Assembly: GCA_964036045.1 (NCBI GenBank)
Contig: OZ038389.1
Location: forward strand, 66,475,453-66,539,452
Direction: 5' to 3'
Source: Eutreptiella sp. 'Long Island Sound 2002'
Taxonomy: Eukaryota; Euglenozoa; Euglenophyceae; Eutreptiales; Eutreptiaceae
Length of the DNA: 64,000 nucleotides
Shown: positions 10,218 to 18,240 of the stretch, piece by piece
Numbering within the stretch: position 1 is the stretch's first letter
How the letters are laid out: each line of letters opens with the position of its first letter
Position numbers and translations under genes: made by a program
The notes under the pieces: generated by a model
The model's input: only the letters and a program-made list of their open reading frames with translations
The model's database searches: none
What the model was told of the DNA's origin: nothing

Positions 10218-11723
10218 CTAGGCGTTCTGACCTCCAGCGGCTGCGTTAACATTGTGAACACAGCCTGATTCGTCGATCCACTCATCTTGGAACGGATCAT
10301 CCGCTGGATTCAGGGCATTTTCGACATAATCTCGATCCGCATCGGACACCTGATCTGCACCTGAGACCTGATCCACACGATGATTGCCCTCTCCACGTCC
10401 ACGGACACGGCCGCCGGATGATGGACCACCACCGTCGCCACGCCCTCTGCCCTTACCAGAGAAAGGGGTTCCTGAAGGATTTCCCTTACCTTTACCCTGT
10501 GATCCTGGAGCATTTCCTTTGTTTGTACCGGATTGAGGGGTTTGGCCTGGATTTCGATTTCCGCCTCCGGCGTTGCCATTGGGACTTGTCTGGCCGTTTG
10601 GCTGCCCACCGAAGCCGGATGGAGTCCGATTTCCTCTGCCTTGGGACCCGCCAGGGCCTCCAGTATTTTTGTTTCCACCGGAGGGGTTCGGATTACCCTT
10701 TCCCCCCTTAGCACCATGCACCTGTCTGTCATTCCTGTCTGAATTCTGCGAATTACTGACATTTTCACCAATCACCTTGTGATCGTAAGCAGACCATCGG
10801 TGATTAGCAGTAGAATGCGTCTTAGCTCGGTTCGTAGAACCTAAAAGAAGGCAGATGCTACAATGATCCTGAACATTCCGGGTGTCATTCACCTTTTTGT
10901 TCCCCTTTTGGGCCCCATTTTGGGTGTTTTGCTGGGTATTCCTGTTTCCCCCAAGACCCTCATGGAAATTTTGATTGGCGGCGTCAGCGAGCCGCTCAAC
11001 CTCTTCCCACAGTTCCTGCGGGGTGAACGAAAACACCCAGTTCCTGGCCTTCAGGCGATGACCGTGGAAACTTACTCCCCTATTGAGGACTTGGACAAAC
11101 AAGTCCCGATCCTCGTGTTCATTGAACTTGATTTTCCACGTGTTTTCAGTGAATTTCACCTTGGTAAACGACGTGGGGGAGCACTTTTGAAGTGCCTCCC
11201 TGACCGTAAACCTGTTGGCCGAGGCGTCGAAGCCATCGACTTCCGCCCACCAGGTCTTGACCTTTTCTTCGGACTGTTTATTCCGAAGGGTGGCGGCGGT
11301 TTCTGAGGGGATCTTGTCAAAAATCAGATTTTTCAGCTCGGCACTAGAAAATTTTTCGCCTGAATGTTCAGATTCTTCTACGAGATTCCAGAAGCGCTGT
11401 CTCTTGTCTTGCACTTTGTGCAAGATTAATCGCGAGAACGAAGGAAAATTCTTCAACATCTGGTGGTAATGGTCCTCTGGCAGTCGGGATCCACGTACCT
11501 CCAACTGTTCCCACACCTCATCAAAGGTAAGGGGGGAACTTGAATCTTCACGATCACTCCAGGTCCTGAGCCAAGTGTTGGCCGGCGCTCCCTCAAGGCA
11601 GTCCAAGAGCGCCATCAGGAACTGATCATCCTGGAGTTTTTGAGTCTTAACCCACAGTTTAAATTCCCGTTGGAACTGAGGCCAACGTCCTGGGGTTCCC
11701 ATTATACTTTGGTTGCTTGGCAA
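10218..11723 (-). CDS. Element B gag, capsid and nucleocapsid part
   Basis: 501 codons from an internal ATG, overlapping the upstream gag frame by 65 nt. The capsid region begins WPQFQREFKLWVKTQKLQ with ANTWLRTW and an RFWNLV helix, typical of Ty3-type capsids. A zinc-finger-like cluster CSIC...H...H (spacing C-X2-C-X11-H-X4-H) follows, then a long Gly/Asn/Gln/Pro-rich region with RGRG-type repeats, as in RNA-binding gag tails. It ends at TAG 10218-10220, followed by GGG and by pol in the same frame. The true protein probably starts in the upstream frame (11659-13254), since the capsid motif YNGNPRT is there and WPQF is here, one base out of phase. Confidence 0.85.
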   Translation of the reverse strand: MPSNQSIMGTPGRWPQFQREFKLWVKTQKLQDDQFLMALLDCLEGAPANTWLRTWSDREDSSSPLTFDEVWEQLEVRGSRLPEDHYHQMLKNFPSFSRLILHKVQDKRQRFWNLVEESEHSGEKFSSAELKNLIFDKIPSETAATLRNKQSEEKVKTWWAEVDGFDASANRFTVREALQKCSPTSFTKVKFTENTWKIKFNEHEDRDLFVQVLNRGVSFHGHRLKARNWVFSFTPQELWEEVERLADAANQNFHEGLGGNRNTQQNTQNGAQKGNKKVNDTRNVQDHCSICLLLGSTNRAKTHSTANHRWSAYDHKVIGENVSNSQNSDRNDRQVHGAKGGKGNPNPSGGNKNTGGPGGSQGRGNRTPSGFGGQPNGQTSPNGNAGGGNRNPGQTPQSGTNKGNAPGSQGKGKGNPSGTPFSGKGRGRGDGGGPSSGGRVRGRGEGNHRVDQVSGADQVSDADRDYVENALNPADDPFQDEWIDESGCVHNVNAAAGGQNA

Positions 11724-13254
11724 CCTGACGAAGTCGCAATGAAGTAGGATTTAGAAGTGAATCCAGCCCAACACCGGCCGTAATGGCAGACACCTTGGCG
11801 GCATCATTAGCCACACCAGCTCCGGCGAGGGTCTGGGCGAGCAACATCTGGGCTATTGCATTGGAATCAACAGCAGGAAGGGCAGTACGGGAGGCAGTTC
11901 GCTTGGCATTCTGAACCTCATTCCTAGCCTTCGCCGACCTACTCTGAGATCGAGAGATTGTAACCCTTTCCTTTAGCTTAGTCCTGCTGATCCTTGCATC
12001 GGTGGTCTTAGAGTCCACCGAAGGAGCAATCGAAAAAATTTCTGTCGCCTCCTCCGACGGTTCTGTTGTTTGTTCCACCGATGATGCGCCCTCAGATCGC
12101 ATGTGGGTCTTGAAAAGATCTTTAATTCCCAGCGTCTGAATGATGAGTTGCATTTGATCTTTGAGCAATTGGAGCTCAGTATCTCGCTGTAATCTGCAAG
12201 AGCAGTTGGCAGGACAGTACATACCGTGTCCTGAAGGGCCTGAGCAGGCTGTCGGACCGCTAATCTCAGTGGTTCGCAGCCAGGAGTCCACTTGGGGAGC
12301 TCCTTCAGTCCTAATTTCCAGGCTTGCCTGCCTAGCTGCCTCTAAAATTCCTTCCTCAACCGCGACGGCTAGATCGTCGCGGATGGAAACAGAGGGATGA
12401 GGGGCGGAGGGCCCGGCAACCGGTGCCTTGGTCTTCTCCTTCGGGAAGGGACTTGCCTCCCAGATCTGCAAGAAAATGGCAAAAGATTCATCTTCTTGAG
12501 AACACCACCACATCCTGGTATTAATTTCTTCTTGAAGGAGGAAAAAATATTCGAATAAAAAATCAGAGGCGATTCTTTCTTGACCTATCAGCTTAGACGT
12601 GGCTAATAGACAAAGGGCCTCAAGCGCCTCAAGGTTACGGGTCACTTCGGAAGACAAATGGTTGTCCCATTGTGCCCATGAGGCTGGTCGATTATAGGTA
12701 GGTACCTCACCTGGACCACCCATCTCAATGTCGTCAATGTCGGCGTCGATGGTCTCAAAATGTGGACATTGGTAAGGAGTATTAGTACCTGCCAGGTCCG
12801 TAAGCTCCACCGGAGCGTTGCCATTAGCGTAGGCTGGGAGATTCCAGCTGCTTGATGGCCAATTTCGACTGGGATCTTGATTGTAATCTGGGCCTCCACA
12901 GCTGCTGATTTGTGCCCTTCTTGGGCAATTTGGACTTGCGCAAGGCATTCCTCTCAAGGCCTCGTTCGCACAGCACCACGGCAACGTAATCGTTACGTCT
13001 CCGGAGGTGGCAGAGTCTACGGGGCCGTACTGGGGAGCTAGCTGTGGTTGGGACACCAAAGGAACAACATTCAGGTAGCCTCTGCTACCATGAAAGTGCT
13101 GCCCTGGGTCGTTGTGGGTGCCGGAGGGCTCGGGGCCGGCAAGACCAGTGGGGCAGGCACGCGAGGAGTCTCCCTGGATGTTGTTATTGGGGGTAGAACC
13201 GGATACTCGGACACCAACAGAGGCGAGAGCAGCGACAACAGAAGCAAGGTCCAT
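11659..13254 (-). CDS. Element B gag, N-terminal part, starting inside the LTR
   Basis: The ATG at 13252-13254 lies in the 5' LTR. The frame reads through the end of the LTR and the primer binding site and stays open for 531 codons. The N-terminal part is Pro/Ser/Gly-rich, with several Cys (SCRLQRDTELQLLKDQMQLI looks like a short coiled coil). It ends as RQVAKQPKYNGNPRT, the usual start of a capsid, and then leaves frame. A TATA-like box at 13491-13500 would place transcription start some 200 nt upstream of the ATG, so the ATG is in the transcribed part of the LTR, as in yeast Ty1. A 41-codon upstream ORF starts near 13485. The first downstream in-frame Met after the primer site is an alternative start. 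Confidence 0.75.
   Translation of the reverse strand: MDLASVVAALASVGVRVSGSTPNNNIQGDSSRACPTGLAGPEPSGTHNDPGQHFHGSRGYLNVVPLVSQPQLAPQYGPVDSATSGDVTITLPWCCANEALRGMPCASPNCPRRAQISSCGGPDYNQDPSRNWPSSSWNLPAYANGNAPVELTDLAGTNTPYQCPHFETIDADIDDIEMGGPGEVPTYNRPASWAQWDNHLSSEVTRNLEALEALCLLATSKLIGQERIASDFLFEYFFLLQEEINTRMWWCSQEDESFAIFLQIWEASPFPKEKTKAPVAGPSAPHPSVSIRDDLAVAVEEGILEAARQASLEIRTEGAPQVDSWLRTTEISGPTACSGPSGHGMYCPANCSCRLQRDTELQLLKDQMQLIIQTLGIKDLFKTHMRSEGASSVEQTTEPSEEATEIFSIAPSVDSKTTDARISRTKLKERVTISRSQSRSAKARNEVQNAKRTASRTALPAVDSNAIAQMLLAQTLAGAGVANDAAKVSAITAGVGLDSLLNPTSLRLRQVAKQPKYNGNPRTLASVPTGI
13079..13090 (-). promoter_or_regulatory. Primer binding site of element B (initiator tRNA-Met)
   Basis: The minus strand reads TGGTAGCAGAGG directly after the 5' LTR. 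It is complementary to CCUCUGCUACCA, the 3' end of initiator tRNA-Met in many eukaryotes (land plants more often have ...CUGAUACCA). Confidence 0.85.
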
Positions 13255-13622
13255 GCTGATTGTTATCCGGCAGAAAATCCCAGTCTATGAAGAAAATTGA
13301 GGGGAATTATTCTAAATACATCTGAGTGTCCAAAACTGTCTGAAAAGATTTAAATAATCCAATTATGTAAAAATGTTTGGCCGATCTGGCCCGCGAGCGC
13401 GCGTCAGCGGCAAATGGCGATTCCAGCTAAAATAGCGGAACGCGGCGGATTTACGGGAAATGGACCGCGGAATCAAATCCGGCATATCAGAAATATATAG
13501 GAAATATCCTGTGACTGAGCTGCGAGGCGGCAATTCCGCCGAAGCAAAGAAAATGACCAAAATGTAGCCAATCTGGGCAGAATGTCTGAAAATCTGAGCA
13601 GATGGGGCTAGCCGCACTTACA
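13091..13622 (-). repeat. 5' LTR of element B, with promoter and gag start
   Basis: 532 bp, TG...CA, identical by eye to the 3' LTR. Minus-strand CTATATATTT at 13491-13500 is the likely TATA box. The gag ATG (13254) and an upstream ORF lie downstream of it. No AATAAA was seen in the expected place. Confidence 0.93.
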
Positions 13623-14484
13623 CCACCTCCACTTTGGCCTCCCGGATACCCGCAGGTGCACGCTTCTTCGACCCGTGCGCCTTCTTGTAGGCCTCCGTGT
13701 CAGCCTGGTGGGTGGGGCATGTTCGGTGGTCATGGTTGAAGCCTTTCTTCCTCCCATAACACACGAAACAGCCCTGAGGGTGAGCCCGTATGAACTCCCC
13801 AAAGGACAGCGGAGGGTCGCCAATGCGGCGAGGGTCCCTCTTCTCCTTCTTCTTCCAACCCGGCTGCAGGGGCTTCCAGCTTCCCCGGTTGTTCCCCGCG
13901 CCGTTGTGGGCCACAAAAGCACAAACGGCCATCTCGGCGGGCTCATCGTCGTCGTCATCGTCGACGAGAGTCTCATCGCCGTCGGCTCCCGCTGGGTCCA
14001 TGGCAGCTTCCCCGCCAGGGCCCTCGCCAACGTAGTTGACGTCGCCGTCGCCGGGCCTCAACCCGCGGGTGTGGTGGAGGTTCCGGTACTCCTTGAGTAC
14101 TTCCTCTCCAACCCACTCCAGGATCTCGTCGCAGCTCATCCGCGCCGGGATGCCCTGCAGACGGATGGTCTGGCCGCTCACGTCACACTCATCAAGGCGC
14201 CACATCGCGGTCTTCTCGCGATCGCCCGAGACGGTGATCAGGAGAGCGTTCCGCAGGGAGTGCCGTTTGACATCCCGGGCCACGTTCTTCCTCGGCCAAG
14301 CCACCACGTTCGTATGATACTCTTTGGGGAGGATCATCTTGACCGTGTGGTTGGACTTGGCCCTCTTGGCTTCCTCCTTGGTGACCCTCTGGATCCATGC
14401 TTCGGGCAGCATGGAGAGCAGGCGAGCCTGCTCGTCACCCTCGTTCCAGTCCTCCACGTTGCGGCGGAAGAGGGTGTATTGCCC
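13618..14484 (-). pseudogene. Element A gag, third segment: capsid end and zinc-knuckle-like motif
   Basis: Same frame as the segments upstream, after TGA 14485-14487. It begins GQYTLFRRN VEDWNEGDEQ and carries LLSMLPEAW, a capsid signature. It ends with a Cys/His motif CFVCYGRKKGFNHDHRTC (C-X2-C-X8-H-X4-C, longer in the middle than the usual retroviral knuckle) and a basic tail AKVEV, where element B interrupts it: the next codons GTG TAA belong to the LTR. The tail resumes at 2864. The ORF is a truncation caused by insertion, not a natural C-terminus. Confidence 0.8.
13623..13627. repeat. Target-site duplication of element B, right copy (CCACC)
   Basis: It matches 2860-2864 exactly and marks the insertion point inside element A gag. 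Confidence 0.93.
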
Positions 14485-15288
14485 TCAGAAGTCCCGCCAG
14501 TCCCGTAGGCGGATCTCCCGTACATCATGCTGAAGCTTGATGGACATCCGCCGCTTGGCAGCCACCTGCGGAGCGTCCACCCGCTCCTGCTCGTTGAGCC
14601 ACTTCTTGGCTTCCTTGAGGGTCTTGATTTTCCCCTCCTTGGTCGCCACGAAGTATAGCTCTTGGAGCACTTCCGGCAGGCGGTACCTGAACCGTCTGAA
14701 GACATATTTCTCCGCATCTGCGGGATCCATGTCTTCAGTGACGGTCACCCCCCAATCGTCCAGCTTCTCCGAGAAGCGGTCGAGGTTGAGGGGGTTGCCA
14801 TCGTACATGGGGGGCTTGATGTCCTTCAAGTCCTCCCACACGGCGGAATCCGCGGCCTTAGAGACCATGAACGCCGGCCGCGAGGTCGACCGAGGTTCCC
14901 ATCGGCCTCGCCCACGGACTCCCACGGCCGCCACGTCCATCTCCTCCATGGAATCCCTGTGGCTACGCCGCGGTTCCTCCATGTACGCTGAACCCAGATG
15001 TTCACGCCGTACCCCTTCCATGTATGCCTCCTCATCACGGCGCCGGGGGCTGCGTTCAGCGGCCTCCCGTTGTACACCACGCGGCGGGGAGATGTTGAAC
15101 TCCTCCAGGTCCAGGTCCAGGTCCTCACCTCCGCCAACATCCCACTCCACGTCCCCTCTGGGGACCTCATCCCTGAGTCCACCATAACGTCCACCAGCCA
15201 TTGGGATTGGCTCCGGGGCTGGTGCGGGGCGTCGGGGGCGTACCGGTGTCCGCGGTGGAGCACGGCGGTTGTGGTACTCCGCGCTGAG
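14485..15288 (-). pseudogene. Element A gag, second segment: matrix-capsid junction
   Basis: The frame is continuous with the upstream segment except for TGA 15289-15291. It is Arg/Glu/Asp-rich at first, then contains the capsid start PPMYDGNPLNLDRFSEKLDDWG, and ends at TGA 14485-14487 after RLRDWRDF. Both TGAs would be CGA (Arg) with a single C-to-T change. Capsid of this type assembles the virus-like particle. Confidence 0.8.
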
Positions 15289-17757
15289 TCACTCATCACG
15301 CCAATCCTCACTGCCACTGCCGGGCGGCACGCGCTCGTTGCGGCGGCCCGCGCTGTGGTGGGAGGGGTCGCTGAGAGAGGGGGCACTGGCGCTGGGGCGA
15401 CTCCTGGGGGCTCCGCGGGGGGCGTGGGGTCCGCCTGGACCTGGTCCGGGTCCCCAGCCGTCGTCCGACGAGCCAGACTCCAGGGGTGGGTGGTCGCTGC
15501 CGACGCTCCCACGGGCTTCCAGCGCGTCCAGCCTCTGCTGCAGGCCGCTGATGACCTTGTTCAGCGACCTGGTCTCGCCCCTGGCGATGTCCAGCAGCTT
15601 CTGGGTGGCGGTGGCAACCCCGGCGCTCTTGACCATTTCGATCTTGGCGGTATCCAGCTCTCTCTGCGCGCGCGCGGCGACCCTGGCGATGCGAGTCATC
15701 TCGCCCTTGCCGGTGTCTACCTCGCGCTCGAGGGTTCCGACTCTCCTGCGGAGGTAGACGATCCACCGCCAGGTGGAATCCGGGTCGCCGTTCCCTGGTG
15801 GGTCGTTGGGGTCCCCAGGGTGTCCTCCAGGAGGGCCTCCGCCGGGTCCGCCCGGTCCAGGGGGTCCTCCCCCGCCCGGTGGTCCGCCTCCAGGGGGTCC
15901 ACTTGGTGGGCGTCCTCCAGGGGGTCCTGATGGTCCTCCGCCAGGAGGTCCCGGTGGGTCTCCGCCAGGTCGCCTCGGTGGGTCCGAGGATGGGCGCTTC
16001 TTCGTGATGTCGAAGTCCATGTCGTCATCCTCGTCCATGTCGCCCCACCTGGGCGTCTCGGTCTCGGAAGACTCCGAGCTTCGGTAGGGAGGAGGGGGAT
16101 CCTCATCCTCACCTTCCGGCTCCATGGGGACGTCTCCGCCTCCTCCACCAGCCACTCCTTGGCGATGTCGGCGGCTTCGTTCATCCCCGTCGCTGGCGCT
16201 GAAGAAGGGGTCGCTGTCGTGGGGGTGTCCACCCGCTGGCCTCCGTGGCCTCTCGGGGGTCTTCCCCTTGCCCTTCCTCCGTCGATGGGCAGTGGGGCCA
16301 CTGCTCCCACTGCTGCCCGTGTCCGCCGCATCCAGCGTCATCTTGGAGGAGGCGTCCCCTTCGAAGAGTTTTCGAAGGGTCTCCACTCCGGATCCTCCCG
16401 GGGGAGTCTCGCGGCGGAGTTTGGCCTCTGCCTCCTCCATTGCGGCGGCGGTGGCTGCGGCAGCTCGCCTTTCGGCCTCCTCCCGGGCACGAGCCGCCTC
16501 GGCTTCCCGGGTCTGCTGCAGCCGAGCCTTCTCCGCTTCCAACGCCGCCAGCTCCGCCTCCGTCTTGGCCCTCTCCTCAGCGACCTTCCGTCGCGCGGGC
16601 CCGATGGCGTCCTTCTTGGCGGCGTCCGCCTGGGCCTTGGCCGTTGCCTCGGCGTGGGCCCTTTCCTCCGCCTCCTTCTTTGCCCTCTCTTGGGCAAGCG
16701 TCTCTTCCAGCGCCTTCACCTCGGCCTCCTTGCAGGCAATGGCCTCCTGCGTCAGGCGGGCTTCCTCGTCGGCTGCCGCCACCTCACCCTTGACCTGGGC
16801 AATCGCTGCCTCACGGGCGGCTGCGGCCGTGAGTCCGGCTGCAATGGCCGCCAGGGTCGAGGCGTGGATGGCCATGCCATGCTGCAACTGCGCAGCCTCC
16901 TGCTTGGCGATGCCGACTGCGCCCTCCATGGCAGCGTGCTGCTGCGTGGCCCGTTGCTGGGCAACCCGAAGGTTGCAGGACAGCCCACAGGCGCGCTCAC
17001 AGGCGCGCGCCACGTCCCTTTGGTCGGGAGCGACGCTGCCGCTGGAGCTGGCCTGGTCGGCCGGCATCCTCCCGCGGTGGGCCGACTCCACGTCGCTGCT
17101 GGGGCCTGACTTCCTCAGGAGCAGCGGACGGGGCTTGGCCTTGGTCTGCTTGGCGACTTGGAGGTGGTCGCCAAGGGTGGTGTGGCCGGGGTGGTGACCG
17201 CCATTGGCCCGTTGGGAACTCTGGGCTGGGGTTCCGCCCCTGGCGCCTTGGGTGGCTTCGGCGGCGAGGGACTCCTGGTACTCCCGCCACTTCCTGTCCC
17301 GCCTCCTGTCCCCGGCGGAACGCTTCTCCTTCCCAGGAGACGCGCTGCTGCTGCTGCCCTGCAGCCTGCGCTCGTTCCCCAGCGCCGGGAACTCCTTCTC
17401 GATCATGTCCCACATGGAGACATTGATCAAGGCGCCCGACGGGTACTCGTTGGGCTTCTCCTCCTCCTCAATCCCGTCGGGGCGCAGCCCTTCGCCGGGC
17501 CTGTCCGGGCGGGTCCAGGTCCTCCAGCGCTTGCGGCGGAAGCGGTACTCATACCCTTCCGCCCGCAGCCACTCCTCCACTGCCCGCAGGCGGTCCTCGC
17601 CCATGTCCTCGTGGAGCTCGAAGCTCCCGGGCATGCCGCCTTTGCACTGGGGATTGCTGTGGCGGTACTGCTGCCCCCACAGCAACCCACGCAGTAGGCG
17701 CGCCGCATGGGGGTGGGGCTGCGGCCAGGTCTTGCCCGCCTCGTCCCAGTTCACCAT
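15289..17757 (-). pseudogene. Element A gag, N-terminal segment: long coiled coils and Pro/Gly-rich linker
   Basis: 822 codons from ATG 17755-17757 (MVNWDEAGKTW) to TGA 15289-15291. The N-terminal 150 residues are Trp/Arg-rich. A long Ala/Glu/Lys/Arg coiled coil follows (about residues 250-430; QERAKKEAEERAHAEA type), then a low-complexity PPG/GGP stretch (about 600-660) and a second heptad region (LRRRVGTLEREVD ... LQQRLDALEARG). No known enzyme motif. With the later segments this would be an exceptionally long Gag of about 1,480 residues. The high GC content makes the antisense strand open too; those antisense frames are shadows. Confidence 0.65.
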
Positions 17758-18240
17758 CGGTGCTCTCGATGGAGTGGTCCTGGGGTGGTTGTTGAGGTGG
17801 ATGATGTAGCACTGGACTGGGAGTGCGGCCGGTGCTGGTCGGCCGGTGGTTGTGGATAGGTTGACGCGACTGGGTGTGCGGCCTTGCTGGTCGGCCGATA
17901 GGACTCGCTGATGAGGGAGTCCTGGTCAATCCACCTCCTTCACGGTCGCGGCGCTTCAGTGGTCGCTCAGGGCGATGCTCTGGGCGGCGCTGCGGACCGC
18001 TGCGCTGCGCTGCGAGCTGCGAGCTGCGAGCTGCTGCGCCGCGCTGCTCGGGGTTGGTGGCCCCGACTGGCACGCGAGGGATGGGTAACCCCGCGGCGGT
18101 GAAACGCTTTTGACGCGTTCTCGTGGGGGGCCTGGCCACAGGACGCTGCCGTGACACGCACAAGCAAGCAGGCAGGCAAAGCACTGCGCTCACAGGGGCA
18201 TCAATACGCTCGTGTCATGTGACAAAGCGTTTCAGGATCC
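17758..18240 (-). other. GC-rich leader upstream of element A gag
   Basis: No gene assigned. It contains a short GCTGCGAGCT-type tandem near 18010-18035. I searched for a primer binding site (initiator Met or other CCA-ended complements) and for a TG...CA end and saw none I trust. The minus-strand frame upstream of the gag ATG is open but low-complexity. Confidence 0.4.

Larger units (their letters stand above)
2865..13622 (-). mobile_element. Element B: complete chromovirus-type Ty3/gypsy retrotransposon (10,758 bp)
   Basis: It is bounded by LTRs 13091-13622 (5', minus orientation) and 2865-3396 (3'). I see no mismatch between them over 532 bp. Each LTR is TG...CA, with CCACC duplicated outside. 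The primer binding site is 13079-13090 and the polypurine tract 3397-3410. The order 5' to 3' on the minus strand is gag (two overlapping frames), TAG, protease, NPPF-type domain, RT, RNase H, HHCC and DDE integrase, GPY/F-like module and chromodomain, then 1.6 kb of noncoding sequence. Identical LTRs imply a recent insertion. One amber codon in integrase and a frame change in gag mean this copy may need readthrough or help in trans. It lies inside, and in the same orientation as, element A. Confidence 0.95.
1..17757 (-). mobile_element. Element A: decayed Ty3/gypsy-type LTR retrotransposon, split by element B, 3' part outside window
   Basis: Read on the minus strand, the order is gag (17757 down to 13618), then after the inserted element B the gag tail (2864 to 2630), protease (2540 to 1917) and reverse transcriptase (1916 to 1, running off the window). 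RNase H, integrase and the 3' LTR must lie beyond base 1. Gag is open in a single frame apart from TGA at 14485-14487 and 15289-15291. Pol has a TAG at 1917-1919. I found no convincing LTR end or primer binding site between 17758 and 18300, so the 5' boundary is unknown. The ORFs are long but broken, so this copy is probably inactive. Its codon use is strongly GC-biased compared with element B. Confidence 0.85.

Noticed and set aside
14498-17757. Long plus-strand ORFs opposite element A gag
   Set aside because: High GC leaves the antisense frames open; the sense strand has coiled coils, capsid and zinc-finger-like motifs.
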